Positions 36,863 through 47,408 are shown, counted from the stretch's first letter. The stretch is DNA of 64,000 bases from Acinetobacter sp. ANC 4173 (GCF_004331255.1 NZ_SJOF01000016.1:25471-89470), one strand, 5' to 3'. Made by a program: numbers and translations. The notes: generated by a model not told the origin, from the sequence alone.

Positions 36863-37891
36863 ATGTCTTCGTTTTCTTTCTCAGATGCCCTATTAGACTG
36901 GTTCGACCTGCATGGTCGCCATGACCTGCCTTGGCAAGTGGCAGACAATCCCTACCAAGTATGGGTTTCCGAGATTATGTTGCAACAGACTCAAGTCAAA
37001 ACCGTACTGCAATATTTTGAACGCTTTGTGCAACGCTTCCCCACAGTTGAAGATTTAGGTCGTGCCTCTTGGGATGATGTTGCTCCTTACTGGGCAGGTT
37101 TAGGCTACTATGCGCGTGCGCGTAACTTGCACAAAGCCGCAGCAATCGTAGCGCAGCAAGGTCATTTCCCGAACAACTTAGAAGATTGGATGGCACTGCC
37201 AGGCATCGGACGCTCCACGGCGGGTGCATTAATGTCCTTAGGTTTACGACAATATGGCGTAATTATGGATGGCAACGTAAAACGCGTGCTCGCCCGTTTC
37301 TTTGCCATTGAAGAAGATCTCAGCAAACCAATCCATGAACGTGCCCTGTGGCAACTGGCAGAACAACTGTGCCCAGAACAACGGAATCATGACTATACCC
37401 AAGCCATTATGGACTTAGGGGCAACCATCTGTACCCCGAAAAAACCGTTGTGTTTGTATTGCCCCATGCAGCAACACTGCAAAGCCCATCAACAGGGCTT
37501 AGAAACTGAACTACCGTATAAAAAGCCCAAGAAAGCGGTTCCTGTAAGATCGGCACAAGTGATGGTGTTGCAGTGCCAAGATCAATGGCTATGGTTACAA
37601 CGTCCCAATACTGGATTGTGGGGCGGATTATGGAGTCTACCCATCTATGACGACTGTGCTGAATTGAGTCGCACCACACAAATGTTAGGTCTAAAACCAA
37701 ACAGCAATAATGCGCAAATCTCACATAGTTTTACGCATTTTACGTGGCTACTTGACGCGATTTGTTTCCACGTGGAACCAGAACAAAAAGAGCATATTGC
37801 CATTGAACTCTCAGGCACATGGTACACGCCACAAAAAGCTACACAAATGGGGCTACCTACTGCCATGAAAAAATTGATCTCTGCCTTATAG
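36863..37891 (+). CDS. mutY: A/G-specific adenine glycosylase
   Basis: Removes adenine mispaired with 8-oxoguanine. The 342-residue protein has the helix-hairpin-helix LPGIGRSTAGALM, catalytic Asp in VIMDGNVKRVLAR (about residue 136), and the 4Fe-4S loop C-x6-C-x2-C-x5-C in TICTPKKPLCLYCPMQQHC. The C-terminal MutT-like domain (about residues 225-340) recognises 8-oxoG. Length is typical (E. coli 350). The short intergenic region contains a TATACT -10 element at 36829-36834. Confidence 0.95.
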   Translation: MSSFSFSDALLDWFDLHGRHDLPWQVADNPYQVWVSEIMLQQTQVKTVLQYFERFVQRFPTVEDLGRASWDDVAPYWAGLGYYARARNLHKAAAIVAQQGHFPNNLEDWMALPGIGRSTAGALMSLGLRQYGVIMDGNVKRVLARFFAIEEDLSKPIHERALWQLAEQLCPEQRNHDYTQAIMDLGATICTPKKPLCLYCPMQQHCKAHQQGLETELPYKKPKKAVPVRSAQVMVLQCQDQWLWLQRPNTGLWGGLWSLPIYDDCAELSRTTQMLGLKPNSNNAQISHSFTHFTWLLDAICFHVEPEQKEHIAIELSGTWYTPQKATQMGLPTAMKKLISAL

Positions 37892-37956
37892 ATATGACAT
37901 AGTCTGAAACTGAAAGTTTAGCTTCTTGAAAATCACAATAATCAAAAGGAAAAATT

Positions 37957-38496
37957 GTGCTTCGTCAGTTTGCGATTAGCAGTTTAACAATCGGTCTTTT
38001 GGCACTCACCGCCTGTACGTCGACACCGAAGAAGACAGGCTCTGGGCTGCCTCCATCTACCGTACAAGACTTACAACGTACGCCGCTCAAATCAAACTTA
38101 CCCATTCCTGTACAAAATATTAAAACCAAACAATTGACCGATACATGGGGTGCTTCACGCAGTCAGGGACGTCGACATGAAGGCATCGACATTATGGCTC
38201 CACGTGGAACCAAAGTGTATAGCACCACCGAGGGATTAATTGCTGACTTACGCGATAACAATTTGGGTGGTAAAGTAATTTGGGTGTTGGGGCCCAGTGG
38301 CTCTTGGCATTATTATGCACACTTAAATGAGCACAAACGCGGACTGGCCGTTGGAGATTATGTCAAAAAAGGCGATCTGATTGGCTATGTCGGCAACACG
38401 GGAAATGCTCGACAGACTGCACCCCATTTGCATTATGGCATTTATTTAGCAGGTAAAGGTCGCGGTGCAGTCAATCCTTTTCCATATTTACGTTAA
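37957..38496 (+). CDS. M23-family peptidase lipoprotein
   Basis: A 179-residue lipoprotein with an LytM/M23 domain. The start is a GTG at 37957 preceded by AAAAGGA, giving MLRQFAISSLTIGLLALTAC with lipobox LTAC. The domain shows HEGIDIMAP (Zn-ligand His and Asp) and PHLHYGIYL (HxH), plus WHYYAHLNE, so the metal ligands look intact and it may cleave peptidoglycan cross-links or act as an amidase activator. It overlaps no neighbour; a small gene follows in 18 bases. Confidence 0.86.
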   Translation: MLRQFAISSLTIGLLALTACTSTPKKTGSGLPPSTVQDLQRTPLKSNLPIPVQNIKTKQLTDTWGASRSQGRRHEGIDIMAPRGTKVYSTTEGLIADLRDNNLGGKVIWVLGPSGSWHYYAHLNEHKRGLAVGDYVKKGDLIGYVGNTGNARQTAPHLHYGIYLAGKGRGAVNPFPYLR

Positions 38497-38514
38497 TTTT
38501 TTTAGGAAATACAC

Positions 38515-38760
38515 ATGTCTGAAGTGTTGATGAATCGTCTGGTTGAATTTGCAGAATCAGGCAATCAACAAAAAATTGTGGTTGCAGGACAAAGCTATCA
38601 GGGCTGGGTCATGGAAATTACCGAAGATGCCCTGTTGATCAGTACGGGTTTTGCAGACAAATCAGGCAAAGATTTCTGGATTTCGTTTAACGATCTACAA
38701 CATGCCACCTTATTCTATTGGAACAACAAAACAGACCAATGGGTAGATTTCACTTTATAA
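38515..38760 (+). CDS. Conserved hypothetical protein (81 residues)
   Basis: An 81-residue acidic soluble protein with beta-rich character (QKIVVAGQSYQGWVMEITEDALLIS) and an aromatic C-terminal half (DFWISFNDL and LFYWNNKTDQW). I do not recognise the family. GGAAAT lies before the ATG, 18 bases after the M23 gene, and tag follows 25 bases on, so the three are likely one transcript. Confidence 0.7.
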   Translation: MSEVLMNRLVEFAESGNQQKIVVAGQSYQGWVMEITEDALLISTGFADKSGKDFWISFNDLQHATLFYWNNKTDQWVDFTL

Positions 38761-38785
38761 ATCGATAACCACATAGAGAGGAACA

Positions 38786-39349
38786 ATGACTAAACAACGC
38801 TGTGGCTGGTGTACCGAGGATCCTCTCTACATTGCCTACCATGATCATGAATGGGGGCAACCTGTGCATGATGAACAACATTTATTTGAAATGCTCTGTC
38901 TCGAAGGACAGCAAGCGGGTCTCTCTTGGATTACCGTACTGAAAAAACGGGAAAGTTATCGCCAACATTTTTTTCAGCATCCGATTCAACAGATTGCCGA
39001 GCTGAGCGATGCTGAGCTAGAAGCCAAATTACAAGATGCTGGGCTGATTCGACACCTTGGCAAACTACACGCCATTCGGGAGAATGCACGGGCTTGGCAA
39101 AGTCTAAAACAACAAGAAAATGTCGTGGATTGGTTATGGAGTTTTGTCAGCCACAACCCTATTCTGAATGCGGTGCCCAACTATAAAACGGCACCCGCAC
39201 AAACTGAAATTAGTCAGCAAATGTCCAAAGCCTTAAAGAAAAAGGGCTTCAAATTTGTGGGGCCAACCACCTGTTATGCCTTTATGCAAGCCGTGGGTAT
39301 GGTCGATGATCACGAAGACCATTGTCCCGCCAAAAATACAACAAAATAG
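38786..39349 (+). CDS. tag: DNA-3-methyladenine glycosylase I
   Basis: Removes 3-methyladenine from DNA. The 187-residue protein begins with CGWCTEDPLYIAYHDHEWG, carries the EGQQAGLSWITVLKKRESYRQ segment (in pieces), and ends with HEDHC; the Cys4 and Cys/His residues of the zinc snap (C7, C180 region) are present. Length matches E. coli Tag (187). It is preceded by GAGAGGAAC. Confidence 0.94.
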   Translation: MTKQRCGWCTEDPLYIAYHDHEWGQPVHDEQHLFEMLCLEGQQAGLSWITVLKKRESYRQHFFQHPIQQIAELSDAELEAKLQDAGLIRHLGKLHAIRENARAWQSLKQQENVVDWLWSFVSHNPILNAVPNYKTAPAQTEISQQMSKALKKKGFKFVGPTTCYAFMQAVGMVDDHEDHCPAKNTTK

Positions 39350-39376
39350 TCCCCCATAAAAACAGAGGATGCCATC

Positions 39377-40414
39377 ATGAGTAATAATCTGATCAATAGC
39401 TATGCCGCCCTACATGCAGGCGAGGCACTGGTACCCTTTCAATTTGATGCAGGCGAACTGCTACCACATCAAGTTGAAATTAAAGTGGAATATTGTGGAC
39501 TCTGTCATTCTGATGTTTCAGTGATTGAGAATCAGTGGGGGAATTCCGTTTACCCTGTGGTCGCTGGGCATGAAGTGATTGGCACCATCTTAAGCATGGG
39601 TTCAGAAGCCAAAGGACTACAGATAGGTCAACGCGTAGGGTTGGGTTGGACTGCGGAAAGCTGTCAATACTGTGATCCATGTGTGGCAGGACAGCCTGTA
39701 TTATGTAGCAGTGGCAGCACCGCCACCATTGTGGGTCATGCTGGTGGCTTTGCTGATAAAGTCCGAGCGGCATGGCAATGGGTCATTCCGCTGCCTGAAG
39801 ATTTAGACCCTGAAAGCGCAGGTCCTCTGCTCTGTGGAGGGATTACCGTTTTTGATCCTTTGCTCAAACACCATATCCAAGCCACCCATCATGTCGGTGT
39901 GATTGGCATTGGTGGCTTAGGGCATATCGCGATTAAGTTACTCAAAGCATGGGGCTGTGAAATCACCGCTTTTACGTCAAGTCTGGACAAGACTGATGAA
40001 CTTAAAGCCATGGGCGCAGACCATGTGGTAAATAGCCGCGATGTAGATGCACTGAAAACCCAGCGAGGCAAATTTGATCTGTTGCTCAGTACGGTTAATG
40101 TCACACTAAATTGGCCTGCTTATATCAGTACCCTAGCACCAAATGGCACCATCCATCTGTTAGGCTTGCCACTAGAACCCATCAAGTTTAATGCGGGTAG
40201 CCTGATTGGCGGCGCAAAGTCAATCACAGGCTCCCCCACAGGTTCACCTGCTGCATTACGTCAACTGCTCAAGTTCGCTGCACGTAAAAATATTGCGCCA
40301 CAAATTGAACTGTTCCCAATGTCACAACTGAATCAGGCCATAGAGCGTTTGCACTCAGGTCAAGCACGTTATCGGATTGTGCTTCAAGCCGACTTTGAAT
40401 CAAGCACAACATAA
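39377..40414 (+). CDS. Zinc-dependent alcohol dehydrogenase (cinnamyl-alcohol-dehydrogenase type)
   Basis: A 345-residue medium-chain dehydrogenase. CGLCHSDVSVIEN gives the catalytic Zn ligand and relay residues, VVAGHEVIGTI the second ligand, and CQYCDPCVAGQPVLC the structural zinc cysteines. VGVIGIGGLGHIAIKL is the NAD(P)-binding Rossmann motif. The family is NADP-preferring aldehyde/alcohol oxidoreductases such as YahK. The 3' end overlaps the convergent MocR gene by 31 bases, so there is no room for an independent terminator. Confidence 0.87.
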   Translation: MSNNLINSYAALHAGEALVPFQFDAGELLPHQVEIKVEYCGLCHSDVSVIENQWGNSVYPVVAGHEVIGTILSMGSEAKGLQIGQRVGLGWTAESCQYCDPCVAGQPVLCSSGSTATIVGHAGGFADKVRAAWQWVIPLPEDLDPESAGPLLCGGITVFDPLLKHHIQATHHVGVIGIGGLGHIAIKLLKAWGCEITAFTSSLDKTDELKAMGADHVVNSRDVDALKTQRGKFDLLLSTVNVTLNWPAYISTLAPNGTIHLLGLPLEPIKFNAGSLIGGAKSITGSPTGSPAALRQLLKFAARKNIAPQIELFPMSQLNQAIERLHSGQARYRIVLQADFESSTT

Positions 40415-41838
40415 TCCAATTGCCGTCGAGTCCAATCTGCCAAGCACTCAATCGCTTGGCGGATCTCGGCGGATAATTCATGACCTGCATTTAACCGTAT
40501 GCAATTTTTATAACGCTGCTCTTCTCCAAAAACGATACCGGGCACAATACTGATGCCTTGCTGTTGGGCATAATGATACAAATCCAAACTATGAATGGCT
40601 TCAGGCAACTGTAACCACAGTGCATAGCCGCCTTTGGGCTGATTCAAGCGAATCTCGATACCTGAAAAAGCCTGAATTAAAAATTGCCGATATTGCTCGA
40701 CCTGCTGCATTAAACTGGGTTTTAAACGATTCAAATGCTCTCGATAGGCGCGACTATAAATCAAATCGGCCAAGCCCAATTGCAAGGGGGTATTCACCGC
40801 AACATGTCGAGTCAGAAGTTGTGCCCGTAAATGGTTTAAACGTGACGGCATGCAAAACCACCCCACCCGATAAGCAGTAGATAAGGACTTGGAAACCGAG
40901 CCACAGTAAATGACATAACCCTGTCGATCCCAGTACTGAATCGGCAATGGCCGTTTTAAATCAAAACTACATTCGGCATAAATATCATCTTCAATGACAT
41001 AACACTGATATTGAGCTGCCAACTGGGCAATTTTTTCTTTTTCTGCGGGGCTTAAACAAAAGCCTAAAGGGTTTTGAAAATTGGCAGTGAGTAAGCAGGC
41101 CTTGGCTCCCGAATCACGCATCGCCTGTTCAAATCGATTCAGATCAAACCCATTGGCATGCGCTGGAACTTCCACAATTTTGCGATTCAGACTCGCCAAC
41201 AATTGCAACTGCCCATTAAAGTTGGGCGTCGGTACAATAATGCTATCGCCTTCTTGGGTCAGAGTTTGAATCACCACCGACAAAGCAGGCATGCAACCAT
41301 TGCTGATATAAATATCTTCAGCTGCCATGTAAATGCCATCTTCTGCCCAATGTGCCGACAAAGCCTCTCTTAAACGTCGATGTCCCTGTTTATCACTATA
41401 CAAAAAATCTTCAGGTTTACTGTGTTTCAGCGCACGCTGAATGGAACGGCGAAGTGCCTCTACAGGCACTAAATTCGGTGACAGTTGAATAGCCCCCAAA
41501 TGAATCATTTGATCATGAATGGAGGCCTCTTGAATTTCAATTTGCAGTTCTAAATTAGACACGTCTCGAGCCGTCACCGCAAAATCGACATGCTGCGGCA
41601 CAGCGACTGCCAAAGCTTGTGGTTGCACAAAGTAACCTGCTTGAGGTTTTGCCGTAATTAAGCCTTGTGCCTCTAATAGTTCATAACAGCTTTTGGCGGT
41701 GTTGAGGCTGACTTGTTGCGATTGGGCAAAATGACGCAACGAACTCAAGCGCTGCCCTGCCCCCAATTCTCCCGCATAAATTTTCTGTGCCAACTGGTGT
41801 GCCAAATCCCGATATTGAATGCCCATCACTGTACTCAT
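40384..41838 (-). CDS. MocR-family regulator (GntR HTH fused to aminotransferase domain)
   Basis: A 484-residue fusion: an N-terminal winged helix of GntR type (about residues 1-75: YRDLAHQLAQKIYAGELGAGQRLSSLR in pieces, then FAQSQQVSLNTAKSCYELLEAQGLI) and a fold-type I aminotransferase domain (about 110-475). The PLP lysine is in YCGSVSKSLSTAYR. MocR proteins sense PLP or an amine through this domain and control neighbouring genes. Divergent to it is a small lipoprotein gene; the convergent neighbour is an alcohol dehydrogenase. The target is unknown. Confidence 0.88.
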   Translation of the reverse strand: MSTVMGIQYRDLAHQLAQKIYAGELGAGQRLSSLRHFAQSQQVSLNTAKSCYELLEAQGLITAKPQAGYFVQPQALAVAVPQHVDFAVTARDVSNLELQIEIQEASIHDQMIHLGAIQLSPNLVPVEALRRSIQRALKHSKPEDFLYSDKQGHRRLREALSAHWAEDGIYMAAEDIYISNGCMPALSVVIQTLTQEGDSIIVPTPNFNGQLQLLASLNRKIVEVPAHANGFDLNRFEQAMRDSGAKACLLTANFQNPLGFCLSPAEKEKIAQLAAQYQCYVIEDDIYAECSFDLKRPLPIQYWDRQGYVIYCGSVSKSLSTAYRVGWFCMPSRLNHLRAQLLTRHVAVNTPLQLGLADLIYSRAYREHLNRLKPSLMQQVEQYRQFLIQAFSGIEIRLNQPKGGYALWLQLPEAIHSLDLYHYAQQQGISIVPGIVFGEEQRYKNCIRLNAGHELSAEIRQAIECLADWTRRQLDYVVLDSKSA

Positions 41839-41923
41839 TTTTTAATATATTTTGTATCTGTAACCAAGAATACACCCTGCCTATGCTAAGCGTACAGTTC
41901 ATTTTTACTTGGGGAAAATCAAT

Positions 41924-42325
41924 ATGTATCGTTTTAGCTTGGTCGTACTCACCCTGTGTCTTGTCGCCTGCCAACCGAGCACATCAATTTGGCAACAGCA
42001 ACATGATTTTATTTGTCAGTCTTTAATTGAAGGTTTTTTAAAAACGTCGGGACAACAAAACTTTGAATTGAACCAGAAAAGCGATGTCATGGATAGCGTC
42101 ATCCCGCAGCGCCTGTTTAGCTATCAATCTGGCTCAACCCGTACCACCTTAATCGGTGAAACACAGCGAAAAGAGTTACAGTTTGTCTGTTGGAACGAGG
42201 CTCAACATTTTACGATTGCTCAACAGGATTCGAACCATGCACCACGACAAGCGCTGTTAACCGTTCAAATTCATTTGCCTAAAACTACAGATACATGGCA
42301 AGTTTCTGCGCCAAAAACTCAATGA
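41924..42325 (+). CDS. Putative lipoprotein, unknown function
   Basis: A 133-residue protein with signal MYRFSLVVLTLCLVACQPS: lipobox LVAC with the lipidated Cys at residue 15. The rest shows no family I know, with two further cysteines (ICQS and FVCW) that could form a disulfide. The start at 41924 follows GGGGAAAATC; an upstream TTG is less likely. Its 3' end overlaps the convergent LysR gene by 41 bases. It is divergent from the MocR gene. Confidence 0.65.
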   Translation: MYRFSLVVLTLCLVACQPSTSIWQQQHDFICQSLIEGFLKTSGQQNFELNQKSDVMDSVIPQRLFSYQSGSTRTTLIGETQRKELQFVCWNEAQHFTIAQQDSNHAPRQALLTVQIHLPKTTDTWQVSAPKTQ

Positions 42326-43181
42326 ACAGGCGAACCCGTTTCGGTAAGTGCTCTTGTTGGTAGTACACCGCATGGATTTTTTGATAATGTAATTCAATCT
42401 GATCTTCAAATAGCGCCACCAAACGTCCTGCGTGGAGATCATCTTGAACCAAAAAACGCGATAAACAGGTAATCCCAGTACCGTTCAGCACCAACTGACG
42501 TACGGTTTCCCCATTCGATGCCTTGATTTTGGGATGAATATTGAGACGTTGTCCCTGCAACATTAAGGGCCAAGTATTTAAATGCGTGGGCTGGGTAAAA
42601 CCCAGCAAAAGGTGCTGCAACAACTGCTCAGGCTGGTTGGGCGTGCCATGTTGGGCTAAATAATCAGGACTGGCCACAATATACAGGCGGCTACGACATA
42701 ACAGTTTGGCATGTAAGCTGGAATCATTTAACTCGCCAAAACGAATCGCTACATCGGTTTTATGTTCCAGTAAATCAATAATCTGATCGTGATTATTCAA
42801 TTCAATTTCAATCTTCGGATATTGCTGCATGAACTCTTGAATCAGCGGCACAATCACATGCAGTACAAAAGGCGTCGCAGAATCGACCCGAATGAGACCT
42901 GAAATATCATGATCAGATTTTAATAAAGCATCTTCAGCTTCGGTCAAATCATTCAAAATCTTGCGCGATTTTTCCAGAAACAACTGCCCTTCTTGCGTCA
43001 GTTTCAACTTGCGCGTAGTCCGTTCCAGCAGGGTCACCTTGAGTTTGCTTTCCAAGCGCTGCAAGGCACGACTAACACCCGATGTGGTTTGTCCTAATTG
43101 CTCCGCAGCTTTCACAATCGAGCCACTTTCGACAATCTGGACAAAAGCATTTAATTCTTCAATGGTCGATTTCATCGTCAT
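42285..43181 (-). CDS. LysR-family regulator (YafC-like), divergent from dkgB-like gene
   Basis: A 298-residue LysR-type regulator. The N-terminal HTH (LNAFVQIVESGSIVKAAEQLGQTTSGVSRALQRLESKL, in pieces) is followed by the periplasmic-binding-like effector domain. The arrangement, LysR divergent to a DkgB-like aldo/keto reductase, matches yafC-dkgB of E. coli. It likely controls the reductase and the MFS gene behind it. No obvious T-N11-A dyad was picked out in the 100-base gap. Confidence 0.85.
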   Translation of the reverse strand: MTMKSTIEELNAFVQIVESGSIVKAAEQLGQTTSGVSRALQRLESKLKVTLLERTTRKLKLTQEGQLFLEKSRKILNDLTEAEDALLKSDHDISGLIRVDSATPFVLHVIVPLIQEFMQQYPKIEIELNNHDQIIDLLEHKTDVAIRFGELNDSSLHAKLLCRSRLYIVASPDYLAQHGTPNQPEQLLQHLLLGFTQPTHLNTWPLMLQGQRLNIHPKIKASNGETVRQLVLNGTGITCLSRFLVQDDLHAGRLVALFEDQIELHYQKIHAVYYQQEHLPKRVRLFIEFLAQKLAMYL

Positions 43182-43285
43182 TTTATTGATTATTGGTCAA
43201 GAATATTTTGCAAATTCCTAGATTTTTCCACAACAGTTATTTCAGCAAAATAGCTCTATCTTTAAAAAGTTCGGTTGAGAAAAAC

Positions 43286-44089
43286 ATGATTGTTCCAAAA
43301 ATGGGAATGGGTACCTTTCGCTTGACGGGTGCAACGGTAAGGGATGCGGTTCAGACTGCGCTTGACGTCGGCTATCGAGCCATTGATACGGCACAAATTT
43401 ATGGCAATGAAGCTAAAATTGGTCAAGCCATTGCCAACAGTGGTGTACCCCATCATGAATTATTTTTGACCACCAAAATCTGGACTGAAAATTACGCTCC
43501 AGAGCAATTGATTCTGAGCTTAAAACAGAGCCTACAAAAATTAGGCACGGATGCTGTGAATTTGACGTTAATTCATTGGCCTGCCCCACAACTGGGCGTT
43601 TCAATTGAGGAAGTGATGCAAGCCTTGCTGCATGCCAAGCAATTAGGACTGACCGAACATATCGGCATCTCAAATTTTAATATTGCCCTAACCCAACAGG
43701 CAATTAACAGTATTGGACTCGAGCATATTGCCACCAATCAAATTGAACTGAGTCCTTATTTACAAAATCGTCCCTTGGTCAGTTATCTGCAACAGCAACA
43801 GATTGATGTGACCTCTTACATGACTTTGGCCTATGGCAAAGTGCTGCAAGATCCTGTCTTACAGACTATTGCCCAGCACATCCATGCCAGTCCCGCGCAA
43901 GTGGCATTGGCATGGGCGCTGCAACAAGGTTATGCCGTCATTCCCTCTTCTACACAACGGGCGCATTTGTGGGCAAATTTAAAAGCGCAAGATTTACAGC
44001 TCACTCCTGAACAGATGCAGGCAATTGCTGAACTCGACCGAAACTCACGTGAGGTAAATCCTGAACAACTCGCTCCCGAGTGGGACTAG
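43286..44089 (+). CDS. dkgB: Aldo/keto reductase, DkgB-like
   Basis: A 267-residue NADPH-dependent reductase with TIM-barrel fold. The start at 43286 gives [15 protein letters not shown]; the upstream open frame is leader only. [16 protein letters not shown] holds catalytic Asp and Tyr, LTLIHWP the His, and [14 protein letters not shown] the cofactor-binding loop. The family reduces 2,5-diketogluconate and many aldehydes such as methylglyoxal. The MFS gene follows by 9 bases, so the two form an operon under the divergent LysR protein. Confidence 0.85.
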   Translation: MIVPKMGMGTFRLTGATVRDAVQTALDVGYRAIDTAQIYGNEAKIGQAIANSGVPHHELFLTTKIWTENYAPEQLILSLKQSLQKLGTDAVNLTLIHWPAPQLGVSIEEVMQALLHAKQLGLTEHIGISNFNIALTQQAINSIGLEHIATNQIELSPYLQNRPLVSYLQQQQIDVTSYMTLAYGKVLQDPVLQTIAQHIHASPAQVALAWALQQGYAVIPSSTQRAHLWANLKAQDLQLTPEQMQAIAELDRNSREVNPEQLAPEWD

Positions 44090-44098
44090 GGCAATCCG

Positions 44099-45268
44099 AT
44101 GAAAGTGAATGATCCGTTATTGGCGCTGGCAATAGGCGCCTTTGCCATTGGAACCACAGAATTTTCCCCCATGGGCTTTTTACCTGAAATTGCCCGTGAT
44201 CTGAGTATTTCTATTCCGCAAGCAGGTATGCTTATCAGTGCCTATGCGATTGGGGTGATGTTGGGCGCCCCATTGATGACACTGTGGTTTAGCCGCTATT
44301 CCAAACGACGTGCCCTGATTCTGCTTATGCTGATTTTTACCGTGGGGAATCTTTTGGCTTACTTTGCCCACAGCTATTCCAGCTTAATGCTGGCACGCCT
44401 CATAACCAGTTTAAATCATGGTGCATTCTTTGGTATTGGTGCTGTAGTCGCCGCCAGTGTGGTGCCCAAAGAGAAACAAGCCCGGGCTGTCGCAGCCATG
44501 TTTATGGGACTGACCCTAGCCAATATTGGCGGTGTTCCATTCGCCACTTGGGTGGGGCAACATATTGGTTGGCGCATTGCTTTTCTGAGCATCGCTCTAT
44601 TGGGCATAATCACCATGCTTGCACTCTGGAAAGCACTGCCCGAAGGTCAAGCCAGTGCTCGACCCAATATTGTTCAGGAACTCAAGGTACTCCGTCGCTT
44701 ACCTGTGGTTTTGGCATTATTGACCACAGTCCTGAGCTCAGGCGCAATGTTCGCGCTGTATACCTACATTGCACCCAGTTTGCAAAACTTCACTCAGGCT
44801 ACACCCAGCCTGATCACGTTCATGTTGGTTCTGGTTGGGATGGGCTTTTCAATTGGCAATCATCTGGGGGGCAAATTCGCAGATCGCTCACTGGATCGGA
44901 CGCTATTGGGCTTTCTCAGCTTACTCTGCATCATGATGTTGCTGTTTCCATGGTTGGCGCAAACCGCCATTGGGGCAGCCATTGCATTAACCCTCTGGGG
45001 TGCAGCTGCATTTGCAGTGGTTCCCCCCTTACAAATGCGCGTTATGTCGGTTGCACATGAAGCCTCTGGGCTGGCCTCTTCGGTCAATATTGGTGCCTTT
45101 AATTTAGGCAATGCCTTAGGTGCACTGGCGGGTGCCAGCGTACTCAGTTTTGGACTCAGCTATACGGCGGTGGCATGGATCGGGGCACTATTAAGTGGTC
45201 TCGCCTTGCTGTTGATCGGCTTACAAAAAATGTTACTGAACAAACAGCTTGTGCAAAGCCAAACATAA
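44099..45268 (+). CDS. MFS efflux transporter (AraJ/YdhP-type)
   Basis: A 389-residue twelve-helix exporter. The N-terminal ALAIGAFAIGTTEFSPMGFLPEIARDL is the hallmark of the DHA1 subgroup containing YdhP and AraJ, and the A motif lies in the MTLWFSRYSKRRALI loop. It follows dkgB by 9 bases with no separate promoter. Members export sugars, amides or drugs; the substrate is unknown. Nothing but a 58-base gap separates its 3' end from the convergent START gene. Confidence 0.86.
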   Translation: MKVNDPLLALAIGAFAIGTTEFSPMGFLPEIARDLSISIPQAGMLISAYAIGVMLGAPLMTLWFSRYSKRRALILLMLIFTVGNLLAYFAHSYSSLMLARLITSLNHGAFFGIGAVVAASVVPKEKQARAVAAMFMGLTLANIGGVPFATWVGQHIGWRIAFLSIALLGIITMLALWKALPEGQASARPNIVQELKVLRRLPVVLALLTTVLSSGAMFALYTYIAPSLQNFTQATPSLITFMLVLVGMGFSIGNHLGGKFADRSLDRTLLGFLSLLCIMMLLFPWLAQTAIGAAIALTLWGAAAFAVVPPLQMRVMSVAHEASGLASSVNIGAFNLGNALGALAGASVLSFGLSYTAVAWIGALLSGLALLLIGLQKMLLNKQLVQSQT

Positions 45269-45326
45269 AAAATAGAGCCTCAATGTCTTGAACACTAAAT
45301 CCATGTCGATTTTAACATCATATTGA

Positions 45327-45971
45327 CTAGCGTAATGCGATTGGCAAAGCTGCATAATTCCGCGGTTTTGCCAATTCATCCTTCATTTTTAACAACATTT
45401 GATATGGCTGCTGCTCGACAAATAAATTCACAGCACTCAGCGGAATAGAACCGTCTGGATCAGCATAGCCATAGGTCGAAACTTTGACCTTCTGCTTCCC
45501 CAGTTTCTGAAAGGTCCAATCACCTTCATAACGGCTTAAACGTACATAATTTGGATTTAACGGATAGCCTTGATTCACAGCCTTGTTTTGAATATGAATC
45601 ATGCCTTGGGCATCTTTACTCATTTTCCCCTTTACCACCAAATCTCGGTCTTTTAAAGGAAAGGGAAAATCCAGCACCATATACAACAGAAACTCGCCTT
45701 TGCTGTCGTCACGAGATAAGACTTTGACACTGCCCATATAAGGCACCCATTTGGGCGCTTGTTCCACATCCAAAATCAGGGCAGCTGCCTTTTCAATCGG
45801 GACATCAAAATGGGTTTCGGCTTTATACAACACCACAGGGTTTGTACTATTTTGATAGGTCCAAACTTTGATATTTTGCTTGTTAATACTGAGTTTGGCA
45901 TTGTCGATAGACTTGGCCTGTGCTGTAGCAAACAAGGCTACAGCACAGCAAGTGATGAGTTTTATTTTCAT
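45327..45971 (-). CDS. START/Bet v1-type lipid-binding protein, exported
   Basis: A 214-residue protein with a signal peptide (MKIKLITCCAVALFATAQAK, cleavage near AQA-KS) and a START-like domain over about residues 40-205: FDVPIEKAAALILDVEQAPKWVPYMGSV and VLDFPFPLKDRDLVVKG. It should lie in the periplasm and bind a hydrophobic ligand. Acinetobacter and Pseudomonas carry related exported START proteins of unknown ligand. It is a lone gene, 60 bases beyond dapB on the same strand. Confidence 0.8.
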   Translation of the reverse strand: MKIKLITCCAVALFATAQAKSIDNAKLSINKQNIKVWTYQNSTNPVVLYKAETHFDVPIEKAAALILDVEQAPKWVPYMGSVKVLSRDDSKGEFLLYMVLDFPFPLKDRDLVVKGKMSKDAQGMIHIQNKAVNQGYPLNPNYVRLSRYEGDWTFQKLGKQKVKVSTYGYADPDGSIPLSAVNLFVEQQPYQMLLKMKDELAKPRNYAALPIALR

Positions 45972-46030
45972 TTAATTCAGCTTTTTATTTTAATTTTATG
46001 CAAATGTTTTAGCAAATTCAGATCTGTGTT

Positions 46031-46861
<831 letters not shown>

Positions 46862-47144
46862 CTAATCTCGAATTTAAAATTGCCTTTACTATAGCAAAAC
46901 TCTGGAACACGACTAAGTTGTAATCTAATTTTTTCGCAAAAATCTTGGTTGAATCGATTTAAACTTCAGATTGTCCTATCTCAACGCATCGAGATAGTGA
47001 AGAATTAGATCATGACGTAGCTTTATATCGAAAAAAATCTTTAAAAATGAAAATGAAGTCTCTCTTTTTTCACACAATTTACATCTTGCTTACGCAGACT
47101 AGCCATCACGAATCATCAAGATAAAAATTGTCAGGAGACTTTCT

Positions 47145-47399
47145 ATGCATTCGAAAAAAATAATACTCGCTTTACTGTGTACTGTTGCTGCTCATGTGTA
47201 TGCTGAACCTGCTGCCCAATCTGGCGACAGCGTTGACAGTTTGGCTGGGGTTAAAATTATGACCACCGTTAATGGTCAACCTGGAAGCCTGGCCGAACGT
47301 AAGGCAACCAATGCCACTCAAGCATCCGTGAGTGCAGCGCAACCACCTATTGAAGAAACGGTGAGTGTTGAAGCAATTGATGCCCCGATCGCACAATAA
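47145..47399 (+). CDS. Small exported protein, unknown function
   Basis: An 84-residue protein with a typical signal peptide (MHSKKIILALLCTVAAHVYA, cleavage near VYA-EP) and a short, low-complexity mature part. AGGAGA lies about 10 bases before the ATG, and a terminator follows. It sits between dapB and dnaJ in the opposite direction to both. I know no family. Confidence 0.65.
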   Translation: MHSKKIILALLCTVAAHVYAEPAAQSGDSVDSLAGVKIMTTVNGQPGSLAERKATNATQASVSAAQPPIEETVSVEAIDAPIAQ

Positions 47400-47408
47400 A
47401 ACAGACAT

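Noticed and set aside
44548..45060. A 170-codon open frame inside the AraJ-type MFS gene in another frame
   Set aside because: It overlaps a well-supported gene completely, and its translation is cysteine- and histidine-rich with no family character.
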